A stretch of DNA of 64,000 nucleotides from Flavihumibacter fluvii (GCF_018595675.2 NZ_CP092333.1:3000001-3064000); one strand, 5' to 3'. Positions 34,144 through 43,096 are shown, counted from the first letter of the stretch. Translations and numbers: made by a program. The notes: generated by a model from the letters alone, not told the origin.

Positions 34144-34185
34144 TTAACCTTGCATTAACCAGGGTTAAACATATGTTATGTTAAA
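34144..34185 (+). promoter_or_regulatory. Helically phased TTAAC array before the two-component operon
   Basis: TTAAC at 34144 and 34155, TTAAA at 34165, TTATG at 34176 and TTAAA at 34181, all in the same orientation, with the first four starts 11, 10 and 11 bp apart. One-turn spacing of direct repeats is the usual target of OmpR/PhoB-type regulators. The array lies 40-80 bases upstream of the kinase start and is matched by a second array at 37322-37376. Confidence 0.55.
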
Positions 34186-34223
34186 AACTGAAATCCTGTG
34201 AACACAAGGCTTATATTAATTTT

Positions 34224-35513
34224 ATGCGACCTTTATTCGACATGCGATCATCAACAACGCGCACTTTAATATTACTGCTGGCTGTTACCATTGCAGCCAT
34301 TGTAGCCCTGCAAATTCACTGGCTGCAAAAAACATATGCTTTTGAAAAAAATGAATTCAATACGGCCGTCATAAAAAGCATCCGGGGGTTATATGAAGAC
34401 ATTCCACTTTCCAATGATCAGGCTAGTCACCTCAGCGCATTAATTGAACATCCGGATCCCAACAGTTTCCTTTTTCGAATTGATGCCATCCCTGAAAAAG
34501 ACAGCCTGGTATTTTACCTTAAAAGTGAATTTGAAGATTTTGAAGTGTTCACTGATTGCCACCTGACCGTATACGATGTATCGAATAACAAGTATTCTTA
34601 TGAAACCATTTTAACCCCCACTTCAACCATTCCTAAAAACACCGGGCTAAGCCAGCCGGTACCGGTTAAAAAAGATTTCTCCTACGTTTACCTGTTCTTT
34701 CCAAAACGCAACAGCTACATCATTACCCAGATGAATGCCTGGATACTCACCAGCTCGCTGCTCTTGCTCCTGCTGATCGGATTTTCATTGGTGATTTACT
34801 ACCTGTTCCGTCAAAAATTCCTCAATGAAATCCAAAAAGATTTTATCAACAATGTGACGCATGAATTCAGCACGCCGTTGATGGTGATCGATTTGTCCAC
34901 AGACGCACTCACCAAACAATCGGTCCTGTCCCAGCCCGAAAAAATTGCCAAATACGCCACCTCCATCCGCCACCAGTCCGAGTACCTCAAGAAACATATC
35001 CAGAACCTGATTCACACAGTTGTTGCTGAACAATATTCCTTTTCCCTGAACAAAACAGCCGTTATCCCAAATGACCTGGTCCGGCAGGCAGTCGTGCAAC
35101 TGGATCCGATCCTGCAGGATAAAAAGGGAAGCATTGAACTGGAACTGGAACCGCAGCAATGCAGCATTACCGCAGACTACGACAATTTATACCTGGCTTT
35201 ATTCAATATCATTAATAATTCAATTAAATACGCCCACCAGCCTAAAGTAAATATCATCACCAAAATAAGCGGTACACATTATGTCATTAGTATTAAAGAC
35301 AATGGAATTGGTATTGAAGCCGCCGACCTTAAAAAGATCTTCAGGAAATTTTACCGGGCGCAAAAAGGTAACCTGCACAATTCCAAAGGGCTGGGCCTCG
35401 GACTTTATTTCACCAAAAAAATAATCCAGCTCCACAATGGCACCATTTCGGTGCAGAGCATCCCGGGTATCGGGACGGATTTCACCATCGAATTACCATT
35501 AAATTCAAATTAA
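34224..35513 (+). CDS. Sensor histidine kinase (two membrane helices)
   Basis: 429 residues. Membrane helices at about 14-32 and 173-195 flank an extracytoplasmic sensor domain of about 140 residues without a recognised fold. The HisKA motif is NNVTHEFSTPLMVIDLSTDAL with the phospho-acceptor His at about 213; the ATPase has FNIINNSIKYAH (N box), IKDNGIGIEAADLKKIFRKFYRA (G1/F) and GLGLGLYFTKKIIQLHNG (G2). An in-frame ATG at 34242 is an alternative start, better placed for a promoter near 34212. The response regulator starts two bases after its stop. The later K-channel-like, barrel and metal-efflux genes suggest that it senses a metal or ionic stress. Confidence 0.92.
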   Translation: MRPLFDMRSSTTRTLILLLAVTIAAIVALQIHWLQKTYAFEKNEFNTAVIKSIRGLYEDIPLSNDQASHLSALIEHPDPNSFLFRIDAIPEKDSLVFYLKSEFEDFEVFTDCHLTVYDVSNNKYSYETILTPTSTIPKNTGLSQPVPVKKDFSYVYLFFPKRNSYIITQMNAWILTSSLLLLLLIGFSLVIYYLFRQKFLNEIQKDFINNVTHEFSTPLMVIDLSTDALTKQSVLSQPEKIAKYATSIRHQSEYLKKHIQNLIHTVVAEQYSFSLNKTAVIPNDLVRQAVVQLDPILQDKKGSIELELEPQQCSITADYDNLYLALFNIINNSIKYAHQPKVNIITKISGTHYVISIKDNGIGIEAADLKKIFRKFYRAQKGNLHNSKGLGLGLYFTKKIIQLHNGTISVQSIPGIGTDFTIELPLNSN

Positions 35514-35514
35514 T

Positions 35515-36219
35515 ATGGTTAACAAAACAAGGATATTACTCGCTGAAGATGATAATAGCCTGAGTGAACTTATGAAAGAAGCACTCGAAGATGAAGGCTA
35601 CAATGTAGATGTATTTGCTGATGGCCAGCAGGCCATCAATAATTTCGACAAAAACAAATACGATATCTGCCTTCTTGATATTATGATGCCGATAAAGGAT
35701 GGCTTCATGGTAGCCAAAAAAATACGCCAGCAATCTGATGTAATGCCTATCCTTTTTATCAGCACAAAAAACCTGGAGGAAGATAAAATAAAAGGCTACC
35801 AGACCGGTGCCGATGACTACATCACCAAACCTTTCAGCATGAAGGAATTGCTGCTGAAGATGGAAGTCTTCCTGCGCCGTTCCCGGAAAATGTTTTACGA
35901 AACCAAACAGGAATACCAGGTCGGGAAAATTTTCTTTTCCTATACCGATTTAAAATTGAATAGCCCGGATGGTACATTCACGGTAAAACAAAAAGAAGCA
36001 GACCTGCTGAAATTCCTTTGTGACCATCCTAACAGGGTATTAAAACGGGAGGAAGTGTTGCTGGCCGTATGGGGTAAGGATGATTTCTTCCTCGGACGCA
36101 GCATGGATGTCTATATGACCAAACTCAGGAAATACCTGAAGGCAGATCCAGAGGTGGTCATAGAAACTATACATGGCGTTGGTTATCGGTTTTCTGTACC
36201 GGTAATACCCGCCGAATAA
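35515..36219 (+). CDS. OmpR-family response regulator
   Basis: 234 residues. Receiver domain with ILLAEDDNSL, the phospho-acceptor Asp in ICLLDIMMPIKDGF (about 55), ISTKN and the Lys in YITKPFS; then an OmpR/PhoB winged helix (VKQKEADLLKFLCDHPNRVLKREEVLLAVWGKDDFFLGRSMDVYMTKLRKYL in parts, then TIHGVGYRF). Such proteins bind pairs of direct repeats about 10-11 bp apart. TTAAC arrays with this spacing occur before its own operon and before the efflux genes, so it may control both. The next gene, a K-channel-like protein, starts 12 bases after the stop. Confidence 0.95.
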   Translation: MVNKTRILLAEDDNSLSELMKEALEDEGYNVDVFADGQQAINNFDKNKYDICLLDIMMPIKDGFMVAKKIRQQSDVMPILFISTKNLEEDKIKGYQTGADDYITKPFSMKELLLKMEVFLRRSRKMFYETKQEYQVGKIFFSYTDLKLNSPDGTFTVKQKEADLLKFLCDHPNRVLKREEVLLAVWGKDDFFLGRSMDVYMTKLRKYLKADPEVVIETIHGVGYRFSVPVIPAE

Positions 36220-36231
36220 ACAACCTTACAA

Positions 36232-36759
36232 ATGCTGGAATTAAAAATCGCCTATAAATACGGCATTGTTATCCTCATCGGAATATTAATCTTCCTGCTC
36301 GACTGGTACAATGAAAGCGGTAGTGTTTTAAATGAATCCATCCTGATCATTGCAGGTCTGCTGAAATCATTGTATTTTATTCGATTCACCTTTAACCGGA
36401 TCAAAGAAACCGCGCATAAGGAATTTATCTTTTCCGAATTTGCCACATTCATCTCATTTAATATCGCCCTCATCGTTTTGTCCTTTGCGATTGACTTTAA
36501 TTGCCTTTTCAGGATAAGGGAAACAGCATTTACAGGAATTATTCCCACCGAAAATATCATAAAAGAATTCATTGGATTCCTGTACTTCAGTGCATCAACT
36601 TTTACTACCGCCGGATTTGGAGACATCAAACCCAATGATGCCATCACCCAACTATTTGTAATGGCGGAATTATTTACCGGATATTTTTATACCATCCTGG
36701 TGATTGCTAATATCATGCATATCAGGAATTCAATAGTCAGGAAAAGTGAAAAAGCTTAA
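36232..36759 (+). CDS. Two-TM potassium-channel-like protein
   Basis: 175 residues. Three or four hydrophobic helices: about 6-22, a weaker one at 34-50, 68-88, and the last at 138-162. The last two frame a pore loop FSASTFTTAGFGDIKP (about 120-133). TAGFGD matches the potassium-channel selectivity filter pattern (T-x-G-[YF]-G-D), so this is an Ion_trans_2-type pore. No cytoplasmic RCK or cyclic-nucleotide domain follows. It sits 12 bases after the response regulator and overlaps the barrel gene by 14 bases, so it belongs to the same operon. A link between ion flow and metal efflux is inferred from position only. Confidence 0.8.
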   Translation: MLELKIAYKYGIVILIGILIFLLDWYNESGSVLNESILIIAGLLKSLYFIRFTFNRIKETAHKEFIFSEFATFISFNIALIVLSFAIDFNCLFRIRETAFTGIIPTENIIKEFIGFLYFSASTFTTAGFGDIKPNDAITQLFVMAELFTGYFYTILVIANIMHIRNSIVRKSEKA

Positions 36760-37315
36760 CCAAAATAAATTTGCCTGCCTTCTGCCTGGTATCCTCTCCC
36801 TTGTGTGGTCGGCCAGGCTATCTGCACAACCCGCTTACAAGACCAATGTTGAACTGCAGTGCCTGCGCAGTACACATGGAAATAATTTCCGGGGTACCAG
36901 CGTTGCAGTGGATAAATCAATTTCTGTTCCGCTATCAATTGGACTGGGCATAGAATACACCTATACACCAACACACCTTGACAATGGATGGAACCTTAGC
37001 AACCTCAATTTCCTGCCTGTTTATGCGGAAGAAAGGTGGCAGTTCAAGCCATTGAATGCAACACATGCATTTGTCCATTTTTCTGAAGGAATCAGTTTCA
37101 TGCGCTATGACAAATCCATACCCGATTCAAATGTCCCCAAACATACCCTGCATGAATCGGGATTCTATGGTTACGCGGGTTTGGGCCTGCTCTGGAAACT
37201 GGGCCGGAGAAATCACCTGCTTACTGAATTGGGTATAAAATCTTTTAAGATCACCACCAATAACCTGGATGTTAATCCACATGGCCTTACGTTTAGAATG
37301 GGCTTAGCTATCTAA
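36746..37315 (+). CDS. Small outer-membrane beta-barrel protein
   Basis: 189 residues from a GTG start at 36746 that overlaps the channel gene by 14 bases. A signal peptide (about 1-27, ending RLSAQP) precedes alternating amphipathic strands typical of an eight-strand barrel: TNVELQCLRSTHGNNF, VPLSIGLGIEYTYTPTH, AFVHFSEGISFMRYD, FYGYAGLGLLWKLG, HLLTELGIKSFKI and a final LTFRMGLAI. I cannot name a family; no catalytic motif is evident. It is the last gene before the TTAAC array of the efflux operon. Confidence 0.7.
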   Translation: MKKLNQNKFACLLPGILSLVWSARLSAQPAYKTNVELQCLRSTHGNNFRGTSVAVDKSISVPLSIGLGIEYTYTPTHLDNGWNLSNLNFLPVYAEERWQFKPLNATHAFVHFSEGISFMRYDKSIPDSNVPKHTLHESGFYGYAGLGLLWKLGRRNHLLTELGIKSFKITTNNLDVNPHGLTFRMGLAI

Positions 37316-37321
37316 TAACCT

Positions 37322-37376
37322 TTAACATGGATAACTTTCGTTAACTGCTGTTTAACCAATAATTCTTGCAGTTAAC
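37322..37376 (+). promoter_or_regulatory. Helically phased TTAAC array before the metal-efflux genes
   Basis: TTAAC starts at 37322, 37341, 37352 and 37372 with a degenerate ATAAC at 37331, all in one orientation. Steps are 9, 10, 11 and 20 bp. Two of the sites also form the inverted pair GTTAACTG / CAGTTAAC (37340-37347, 37369-37376). The last site overlaps the -33 region of the promoter at 37366-37396. The layout repeats that at 34144-34185 and fits activation by the OmpR-type regulator nearby. Confidence 0.6.
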
Positions 37377-37396
37377 TGAATAGCTTAGCAGCTTTG
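37366..37396 (+). promoter_or_regulatory. Promoter of the efflux operon (TTG-N20-CAGCTTTG)
   Basis: TTG at 37366-37368 and CAGCTTTG at 37389-37396 (one mismatch to TAnnTTTG), 20 bp apart, with a predicted start about 17 bases before the ATG at 37420. The imperfect -7 box fits a promoter that needs an activator. Confidence 0.5.
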
Positions 37397-37419
37397 CATC
37401 AGTAATTAATTTGTCACCG

Positions 37420-38694
37420 ATGCAAAAAACAATCCTGCTCCTTGCTACACTCCTGCTATTGCTGCAGGCTAACAGCAAAGCACAGTTGAATACCGATACC
37501 ATACAGGTCACCCTGCCTGCGGCTGAAAAAATCTTCCTGCAAAACAACCTCGAACTACTTGCGGCAAAATATAATATCGATGCCAATAAGGCCCTTATAC
37601 AACAGGCAAAATTGTGGGATAACCCCATATTACTGACTGACCAGAATGTGTATGATGGAAAATTCTTCCGGCACAATAGCCAATATGGAGAGGTATTCAT
37701 ACAAGTGCAGCAGCTGATCAGGACCGCAGGCAAAAGAAGCAAACTGGCACAGCTGGCAGCAGACAATACTGAAATTTCCCAGGAGCAATTTGAAGAAATC
37801 CTGCGTAACCTCAGGTATACCCTGCGTGCCGACTTATTGGAAACCCAGCATTTATTGAAAATAAGTAAAGTATACACCAGTGAAATTAATGAAGTGGACA
37901 AACTGGTGAAGGGAATGGATGAAGTATATAAAGTGGGTAATATTTCCCTGAAAGATAATATGCGCCTGAAAGCTTTGCTATTCGGCCTCCAGAATGAACT
38001 GATCAATATCCGGACGCAGCTTTTCCCCATCCAGAACGAAATAAAAATGTTGCTGCAATCAACAGACTCCGCATTCATTGAACCTGTTTTCACCTACCGG
38101 CTACCCGATATCATTAATGCCCCCCTGCCGCCGGAAGACAGCCTGGTAGCATATGCCCTGCAGGAAAGGCCGGATGAAAAAATTGCCCGGAAGTCGCTGG
38201 AATTACAACAACATAACCTGGTCTTCCAGAAAGCACTTGCCAAACCAGATGTAAGTATCGGGCCTGAATATGACCAACGGAACAGTTATGTACCCAACTA
38301 TGTGGGTTTATCTGTATCCCTTCCCCTTAACCTTTTTAACCGGAACCAGGGAAATATCAAATCAGCCGAATACAGTATAAAAGCCCAGGAACAACTCACC
38401 GGTTTATCTGGCAGCAGGATTCGCAATGAGGTAATCAGCAACCTGCAGAAAGTCAAATACCTGCAAAGTATTAATAATACAGAACAACTTGGATTCTCCA
38501 CAGATTATGAAAAACTCTTCCAGAAAATGGTAAATAGTTACGTAAACAGGCAGATCAGCCTGTTGGATTTTACCGACTTCCTGGATGCTTATAAAGACAC
38601 CAGGCTCAAGTTGCTGGAACAACATAATAACCTGGTGAAGTCTGTGAATGACCTCAATTATACCGTCAACAAAACAATTACACCCATACAATAA
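37420..38694 (+). CDS. TolC-family outer-membrane efflux protein (CzcC-like)
   Basis: 424 residues from ATG 37420 (MQKTILLLATLLLLLQ); a TTG three codons earlier is rejected. Signal peptide 1-23. Two TolC-type repeats of long helices follow: NLELLAAKYNIDANKALIQQAKLWDNPILL (with the family's Pro-Asn-like turn) and ERPDEKIARKSLELQQHNLVFQKALAKPDVSIGPEYDQR, then YVGLSVSLPLNLFNRNQGNIKSAEYSIKAQEQ in parts. It forms the outer-membrane duct of the tripartite pump with the two genes behind it. The adaptor gene begins 19 bases after the stop. Confidence 0.92.
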   Translation: MQKTILLLATLLLLLQANSKAQLNTDTIQVTLPAAEKIFLQNNLELLAAKYNIDANKALIQQAKLWDNPILLTDQNVYDGKFFRHNSQYGEVFIQVQQLIRTAGKRSKLAQLAADNTEISQEQFEEILRNLRYTLRADLLETQHLLKISKVYTSEINEVDKLVKGMDEVYKVGNISLKDNMRLKALLFGLQNELINIRTQLFPIQNEIKMLLQSTDSAFIEPVFTYRLPDIINAPLPPEDSLVAYALQERPDEKIARKSLELQQHNLVFQKALAKPDVSIGPEYDQRNSYVPNYVGLSVSLPLNLFNRNQGNIKSAEYSIKAQEQLTGLSGSRIRNEVISNLQKVKYLQSINNTEQLGFSTDYEKLFQKMVNSYVNRQISLLDFTDFLDAYKDTRLKLLEQHNNLVKSVNDLNYTVNKTITPIQ

Positions 38695-38713
38695 AATACT
38701 CCTGAACCGCTAT

Positions 38714-39823
38714 ATGAAACACCATCAACCACTTGCCTTTGCATTGTTCGGCATTATCTGCTGCTTCAGTGCCTGCCAGCAAAAACCAGTCACTGAAGAA
38801 AAAGCGGGCAAGGAAAAAGTATGTATCAGCGACTCACTGGCCAGGATCATCCAGATTGATTCTGCTTTCACCAGCAATATCAATGACGAAGTAAAGCTCA
38901 GTGGCGAAGTGAGCTTTAATGACAACAAAGTGGTGAAAGTCTTTCCCTTCAGCAGTGGCCAGATCCTGAAAGTATTTGTATCACTTGGCGACAAAGTGAA
39001 ACAGGGCCAGACACTGGCCGTCATTAAGAGCGCTGAGGTGGCTGGAAATTACAGTGACCTTTCGGTCGCTAACAATGATATTGCCATAGCAAAAAAACAA
39101 ATGGAGAATGCTTCGGCTTTGTTCAATAATGGTATTGCCAGCGAGCGCGAATACCTCGAAGCCAAAGAAAACTACAACAAGGCCATTTCTGCTGCCGACA
39201 AAATCAGGACACAGATCAATATTAATGGCAAAGGCCAGACGTCGGCTAATGGAACCTACATTATCAGGGCTCCCATCAGTGGTTATGTGGTAGAAAAAAA
39301 TGCAGAACAGGGCAGCTTCATCAGGAACGACAATGCACAGAACTTATTCACAGTTGGAGATATCAATGAAGTATGGATATGGGCCAATGTTTATGAAACC
39401 GATGTTGCCAAAGTGAAAGAGGGCTATACGGCAAAAGTGACCACGCTAGCCTATCCCGACCGGGTTTTTATGGGAAAAGTGGATAAGCAGAATGAGATCC
39501 TTGATCCGCAAACCAAGGTGATGAAAGTCCGTATCGCCATTAAAAATGACAGCCTGCAATTAAAACCGGAAATGTTCGCCAATATCCTGGTGGAGAATAA
39601 GGAATTAAGAAAGATTATTACCATTCCTTCCAAAGCGATAGTAACCGATAATGGAAAAAATTATGTGATCGTATATCACGACAGGTGTTCCCTTGAATTA
39701 AGACAGGCAGAGATACTGAAAACGGTTGATGGCAATACTTATATCAGCAAGGGCATAGCAGCAGGGGAAAAACTGATCTGCAGCAACCAGATCCTTTTGT
39801 ACCGGGCACTGCTGGAAGAATAA
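38714..39823 (+). CDS. RND efflux periplasmic adaptor lipoprotein (CzcB/CusB-like)
   Basis: 369 residues from ATG 38714; the frame is open further upstream into the TolC gene, but MKHHQPLAFALFGIICCFSAC is a good lipoprotein signal with Cys at 21. Membrane-fusion protein features: barrel-sandwich half LSGEVSFNDNKVVKVFPFSSGQILKVFVSLGDKVKQGQTLAVI in parts, a helical hairpin (VANNDIAIAKKQMENASALFNNGIASEREYLEAKENYNKA in parts), the second lipoyl half GTYIIRAPISGYVVEKNAEQGSFI, and beta-barrel VWIWANVYETDVAKVKEG. No His/Met-rich N-terminal metal domain is seen. It links the inner-membrane pump to the TolC-like duct. Confidence 0.92.
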   Translation: MKHHQPLAFALFGIICCFSACQQKPVTEEKAGKEKVCISDSLARIIQIDSAFTSNINDEVKLSGEVSFNDNKVVKVFPFSSGQILKVFVSLGDKVKQGQTLAVIKSAEVAGNYSDLSVANNDIAIAKKQMENASALFNNGIASEREYLEAKENYNKAISAADKIRTQININGKGQTSANGTYIIRAPISGYVVEKNAEQGSFIRNDNAQNLFTVGDINEVWIWANVYETDVAKVKEGYTAKVTTLAYPDRVFMGKVDKQNEILDPQTKVMKVRIAIKNDSLQLKPEMFANILVENKELRKIITIPSKAIVTDNGKNYVIVYHDRCSLELRQAEILKTVDGNTYISKGIAAGEKLICSNQILLYRALLEE

Positions 39824-39848
39824 CAGGTACCCTTAACAATCAGCTTAC

Positions 39849-42800
39849 ATGAAAAAACTCATTAAAAATATCATCCATTTCTCGCTGCGGCACCGCTACT
39901 TTGTGTTCTTTTTAACGGCAGTGTTGGCGGTGTTGGGGGTTTGGGCCTACAAGGAAACCCCGATCGAAACTTTCCCGGATGTTACCAATACACAGATCGT
40001 CATCATCGCCCAATGGCCAGGAAGAAGTGCTGAAGAGGTGGAGAAATTTGTCACCATCCCATTGGAGACTGTATTGAATTCAGTGCAAAAAAAATCCAAC
40101 CTGCGGACTACCTCCGCATTTGGACTCTGTTACATCAGAATTATTTTCGATGACAATGTGGATGATGCCTTTGCCCGCCAGCAGGTGCAAAGCCGTATCG
40201 GCAGCGCTGACCTCCCCGATGGTGTAAAACCGGATATCCAACCGCCATATGGTCCAACAGGCGAAATTTTCCGGTATACCTTAAAAAGCAAAAACTACTC
40301 GATCCGCGACCTCACGACCATCCAGAACTGGGTACTGGACCGCCAGTTCAAATCTGTTCCCGGCGTTGCCGATGTGAATAGTTTCGGCGGGGAAGAAAAG
40401 ACCTATGAAGTAAGTGTTAATCCGGAATTGCTGACGAAGTATAACCTTTCTTCTCTGGATGTTTACAATGCCATCGCAAAAAGTAATGTAAACGTTGGCG
40501 GGGATGTGATTGAACGTAACGGCCAATCTTATGTGGTCCGGGGTATCGGGTTACTCACCAGCACGGCCGATATCCAGGATATCATGATCTCCAAAACCAA
40601 CGGGGTTCCCCTGCTGATTAAACATGTAGCGAATGTCGTAGAGTCTGGAAAACCAAGGCTGGGCTGGGTTAGCCGGGATAAAGGCGGGGATCGGGAAGAT
40701 GATGTAATTGAAGGCATCGTGGTGATGAGAAAGGGCGAAAACCCGGCGGAAGTCCTGAAAAGGGTGGAGGAAAAAATACATGAACTTAACACCACCATAC
40801 TCCCTAAAGGCGTTAAGATCGACACTTTTTATGACCGCACCGAGTTGATGGATTATGCGCAGGAAACAGTGATCCACAACCTCATCGAAGGTATTGTACT
40901 GGTCACCCTGATCGTACTGTTATTCATGGCCGACTGGCGGACGACCGTCACCGTTAGTATCATCATCCCCCTCTCCCTCCTGTTTGCATTCATTTGCATG
41001 CGGCTGAAGGGAATGACAGCCAACCTGCTAAGTATGGGTGCGGTCGATTTCGGGATCATCATCGATGGTGCGGTGGTTATGGTGGAGGGCTTATTTGTTG
41101 CGCTGGACCATAAGGCGAAGGAAGTGGGCATGGAGAAGTTCAATAAGCTCGCAAAACTTGGACTGTTCAAATCTACCGGAACAGAAATGGGAAAGGCCAT
41201 CTTCTTCAGCAAAATCATTATCCTTACCTGCCTGGTACCCATTTTCGCATTCCAGAAAGTGGAGGGAAAAATGTTCTCCCCACTGGCTTATACCCTTGGA
41301 TTTGCTTTACTGGGCGCCCTGTTATTTACGCTGACGCTTGTTCCGGCCCTATCCAGCATCCTGCTGAAGAAAAACGTTCGCGAAAAACATAACCCGATCG
41401 TATCCTTCTTTGAAAATGGTGTCAGGCGCCTGCTCAACCTGGTCTATGCCAACCAGAAAAAAAGCTTACTGATCGCACTGGCCATCATGGTCCTCACATT
41501 TTTCTCGGCCAAATTATTAGGGACTGAATTCCTGCCGGAATTGAACGAAGGTGCGCTTTGGGTGGAAGCCGAGTTGCCAATGAGTGTGTCCCTCTCTGAA
41601 GCAAAACTGATCAGCGATAAAATGGTCAGCATTTTATCCCGGTATCCGGAAGTTGAAAAAACACTCTCACAAATAGGCCGGACCAACGACGGAACTGATC
41701 CAAAAGGTTTTTTTAATGTACAGATCCAGGTAGACCTCTATCCAAAGAAAGCCTGGCAGCGGAAGATCACGGAAGACCAGCTGATCGATGAGATGGATAC
41801 CCAATTGAAAAAACTTCCGGGCATTGTTCTGAATTATTCACAGCCTATCCGGGATAATGTGGAAGAAGCCGTGGCGGGCGTTAATGCCGCATTGGCGGTG
41901 AAAATATTCGGTCCCGATTTCAATACGCTCGACAGCCTGAGCAGGAAGGTCGCCCAACAACTAAAAACCATTCGGGGAATCGAAGACCTGGGTATCCTGA
42001 AGAACCTTGGCCAGCCGGAATTCAGGATTCAGCTGGATCAGCAAAAAATGGCTTTATACGGAATCAGCACATCTGATGCCAATGCAGTGATCGAAATGGC
42101 CATTGGCGGAAAAGCAGCCACACAACTTTATGAAGGCGAAAGGAAATTTGATATCCGGATCCGTTACCAGCAGGATTTCAGGAATACCCAGGATGCCATT
42201 GAGCAATTGATGGTACCTACCAACGATGGTGGTAAAATTCCGCTGAAAGAAATTGCGACCATCCAGACACTAACCGGGCCTGCCTTTATTTTCAGGGACA
42301 ATAATACCCGGTATATCGCTGTGAAGTTTTCCGTACGCGAAAGGGACCTTGGCAGCACCATTAAGGAGGCCCAGGAAAAAGTCAATGCCGCAGTCCACCT
42401 GCCCGATGGTTACAAAGCGACCTGGAACGGGGAGTTTGAAAACCAGCAAAGAGCCAGTAAAACCTTATCGCAGGTGGTACCGATCTGCCTGCTGGTGATT
42501 TTCCTGATCCTCTTTATCACTTTTGGCAATGTTAAGGATGCCATCCTCACCATTCTCAATGTTCCATTCGCCCTGATTGGCGGCATCATGGCACTGCACC
42601 TTACCGGCATTAATTTCAGTATCTCGGCCGGGATTGGTTTTATTGCCTTATTTGGGGTTTGTATCCAGAATGGGGTGATCCTGATTTCAGTATTCCGGAA
42701 AAACCTGGATGACGGTATACATTTGGATGAAGCCATTAAATCGGGTGTGCTGTCAAGGGTAAGGCCGGTGGTGATGACGGCACTGATGGCCATGATCGGT

Positions 42801-43016
42801 CTGATGCCGGCAGCCATCTCCACCGGCATCGGCAGTGAAACACAAAAGCCATTGGCCATTGTGGTGATCGGTGGACTGGTTACCGCCACCATCCTTACAC
42901 TGCTGATCCTGCCGGTAATTTATTCGCTGGTCTTCAAACTGATGCATGCCAGGGAGAACCGCAAACTATTGCGGAAAGCAGGTTTGGTCAGCCGGATGTC
43001 TAAGCTCAACGAGTAG
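39849..43016 (+). CDS. Heavy-metal RND transporter, CzcA type (divalent cations)
   Basis: 1055 residues, full-length HME-RND pump with 12 expected membrane helices and two periplasmic loops. The start IIHFSLRHRYFVFFLTAVLAVLGVWAYKETPIETFPDVTNTQ in parts is typical. In helix 4 the proton-relay motif reads VDFGIIIDGAVVMVEG (Asp about 400), the DFGxxxDGAxxxxE form of Zn/Co/Cd/Ni pumps rather than the Cu/Ag form (AIGxxxDAA). Thus a divalent-cation substrate is likely. It pumps metal from periplasm or inner membrane out through the adaptor and TolC partner. A GC-rich hairpin follows the stop. Confidence 0.94.
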   Translation: MKKLIKNIIHFSLRHRYFVFFLTAVLAVLGVWAYKETPIETFPDVTNTQIVIIAQWPGRSAEEVEKFVTIPLETVLNSVQKKSNLRTTSAFGLCYIRIIFDDNVDDAFARQQVQSRIGSADLPDGVKPDIQPPYGPTGEIFRYTLKSKNYSIRDLTTIQNWVLDRQFKSVPGVADVNSFGGEEKTYEVSVNPELLTKYNLSSLDVYNAIAKSNVNVGGDVIERNGQSYVVRGIGLLTSTADIQDIMISKTNGVPLLIKHVANVVESGKPRLGWVSRDKGGDREDDVIEGIVVMRKGENPAEVLKRVEEKIHELNTTILPKGVKIDTFYDRTELMDYAQETVIHNLIEGIVLVTLIVLLFMADWRTTVTVSIIIPLSLLFAFICMRLKGMTANLLSMGAVDFGIIIDGAVVMVEGLFVALDHKAKEVGMEKFNKLAKLGLFKSTGTEMGKAIFFSKIIILTCLVPIFAFQKVEGKMFSPLAYTLGFALLGALLFTLTLVPALSSILLKKNVREKHNPIVSFFENGVRRLLNLVYANQKKSLLIALAIMVLTFFSAKLLGTEFLPELNEGALWVEAELPMSVSLSEAKLISDKMVSILSRYPEVEKTLSQIGRTNDGTDPKGFFNVQIQVDLYPKKAWQRKITEDQLIDEMDTQLKKLPGIVLNYSQPIRDNVEEAVAGVNAALAVKIFGPDFNTLDSLSRKVAQQLKTIRGIEDLGILKNLGQPEFRIQLDQQKMALYGISTSDANAVIEMAIGGKAATQLYEGERKFDIRIRYQQDFRNTQDAIEQLMVPTNDGGKIPLKEIATIQTLTGPAFIFRDNNTRYIAVKFSVRERDLGSTIKEAQEKVNAAVHLPDGYKATWNGEFENQQRASKTLSQVVPICLLVIFLILFITFGNVKDAILTILNVPFALIGGIMALHLTGINFSISAGIGFIALFGVCIQNGVILISVFRKNLDDGIHLDEAIKSGVLSRVRPVVMTALMAMIGLMPAAISTGIGSETQKPLAIVVIGGLVTATILTLLILPVIYSLVFKLMHARENRKLLRKAGLVSRMSKLNE

Positions 43017-43074
43017 ATCAATAGGATACGCATCGGTTGGCAAATCATGAGCCTCGGTCTCATTGTCACCGAAC

Positions 43075-43096
43075 GGGCCCTGTTTCTACAGGGCCC
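43075..43096. terminator. GC-rich hairpin after the efflux operon
   Basis: GGGCCCTG / CAGGGCCC, an 8-bp perfect stem with a six-base loop (TTTCTA), about 60 bases after the czcA-type stop. A T-poor tail (CCAATTTG) makes it a weak intrinsic terminator. Confidence 0.5.

Noticed and set aside
41038-41334. Alternative frames inside the RND pump gene
   Set aside because: The pump frame is full-length with all motifs; the others are out-of-frame shadows.
43075-43096. GC-rich hairpin as a riboswitch before the mprF-like gene
   Set aside because: A single 8-bp stem without any conserved core; better explained as a terminator of the efflux operon.
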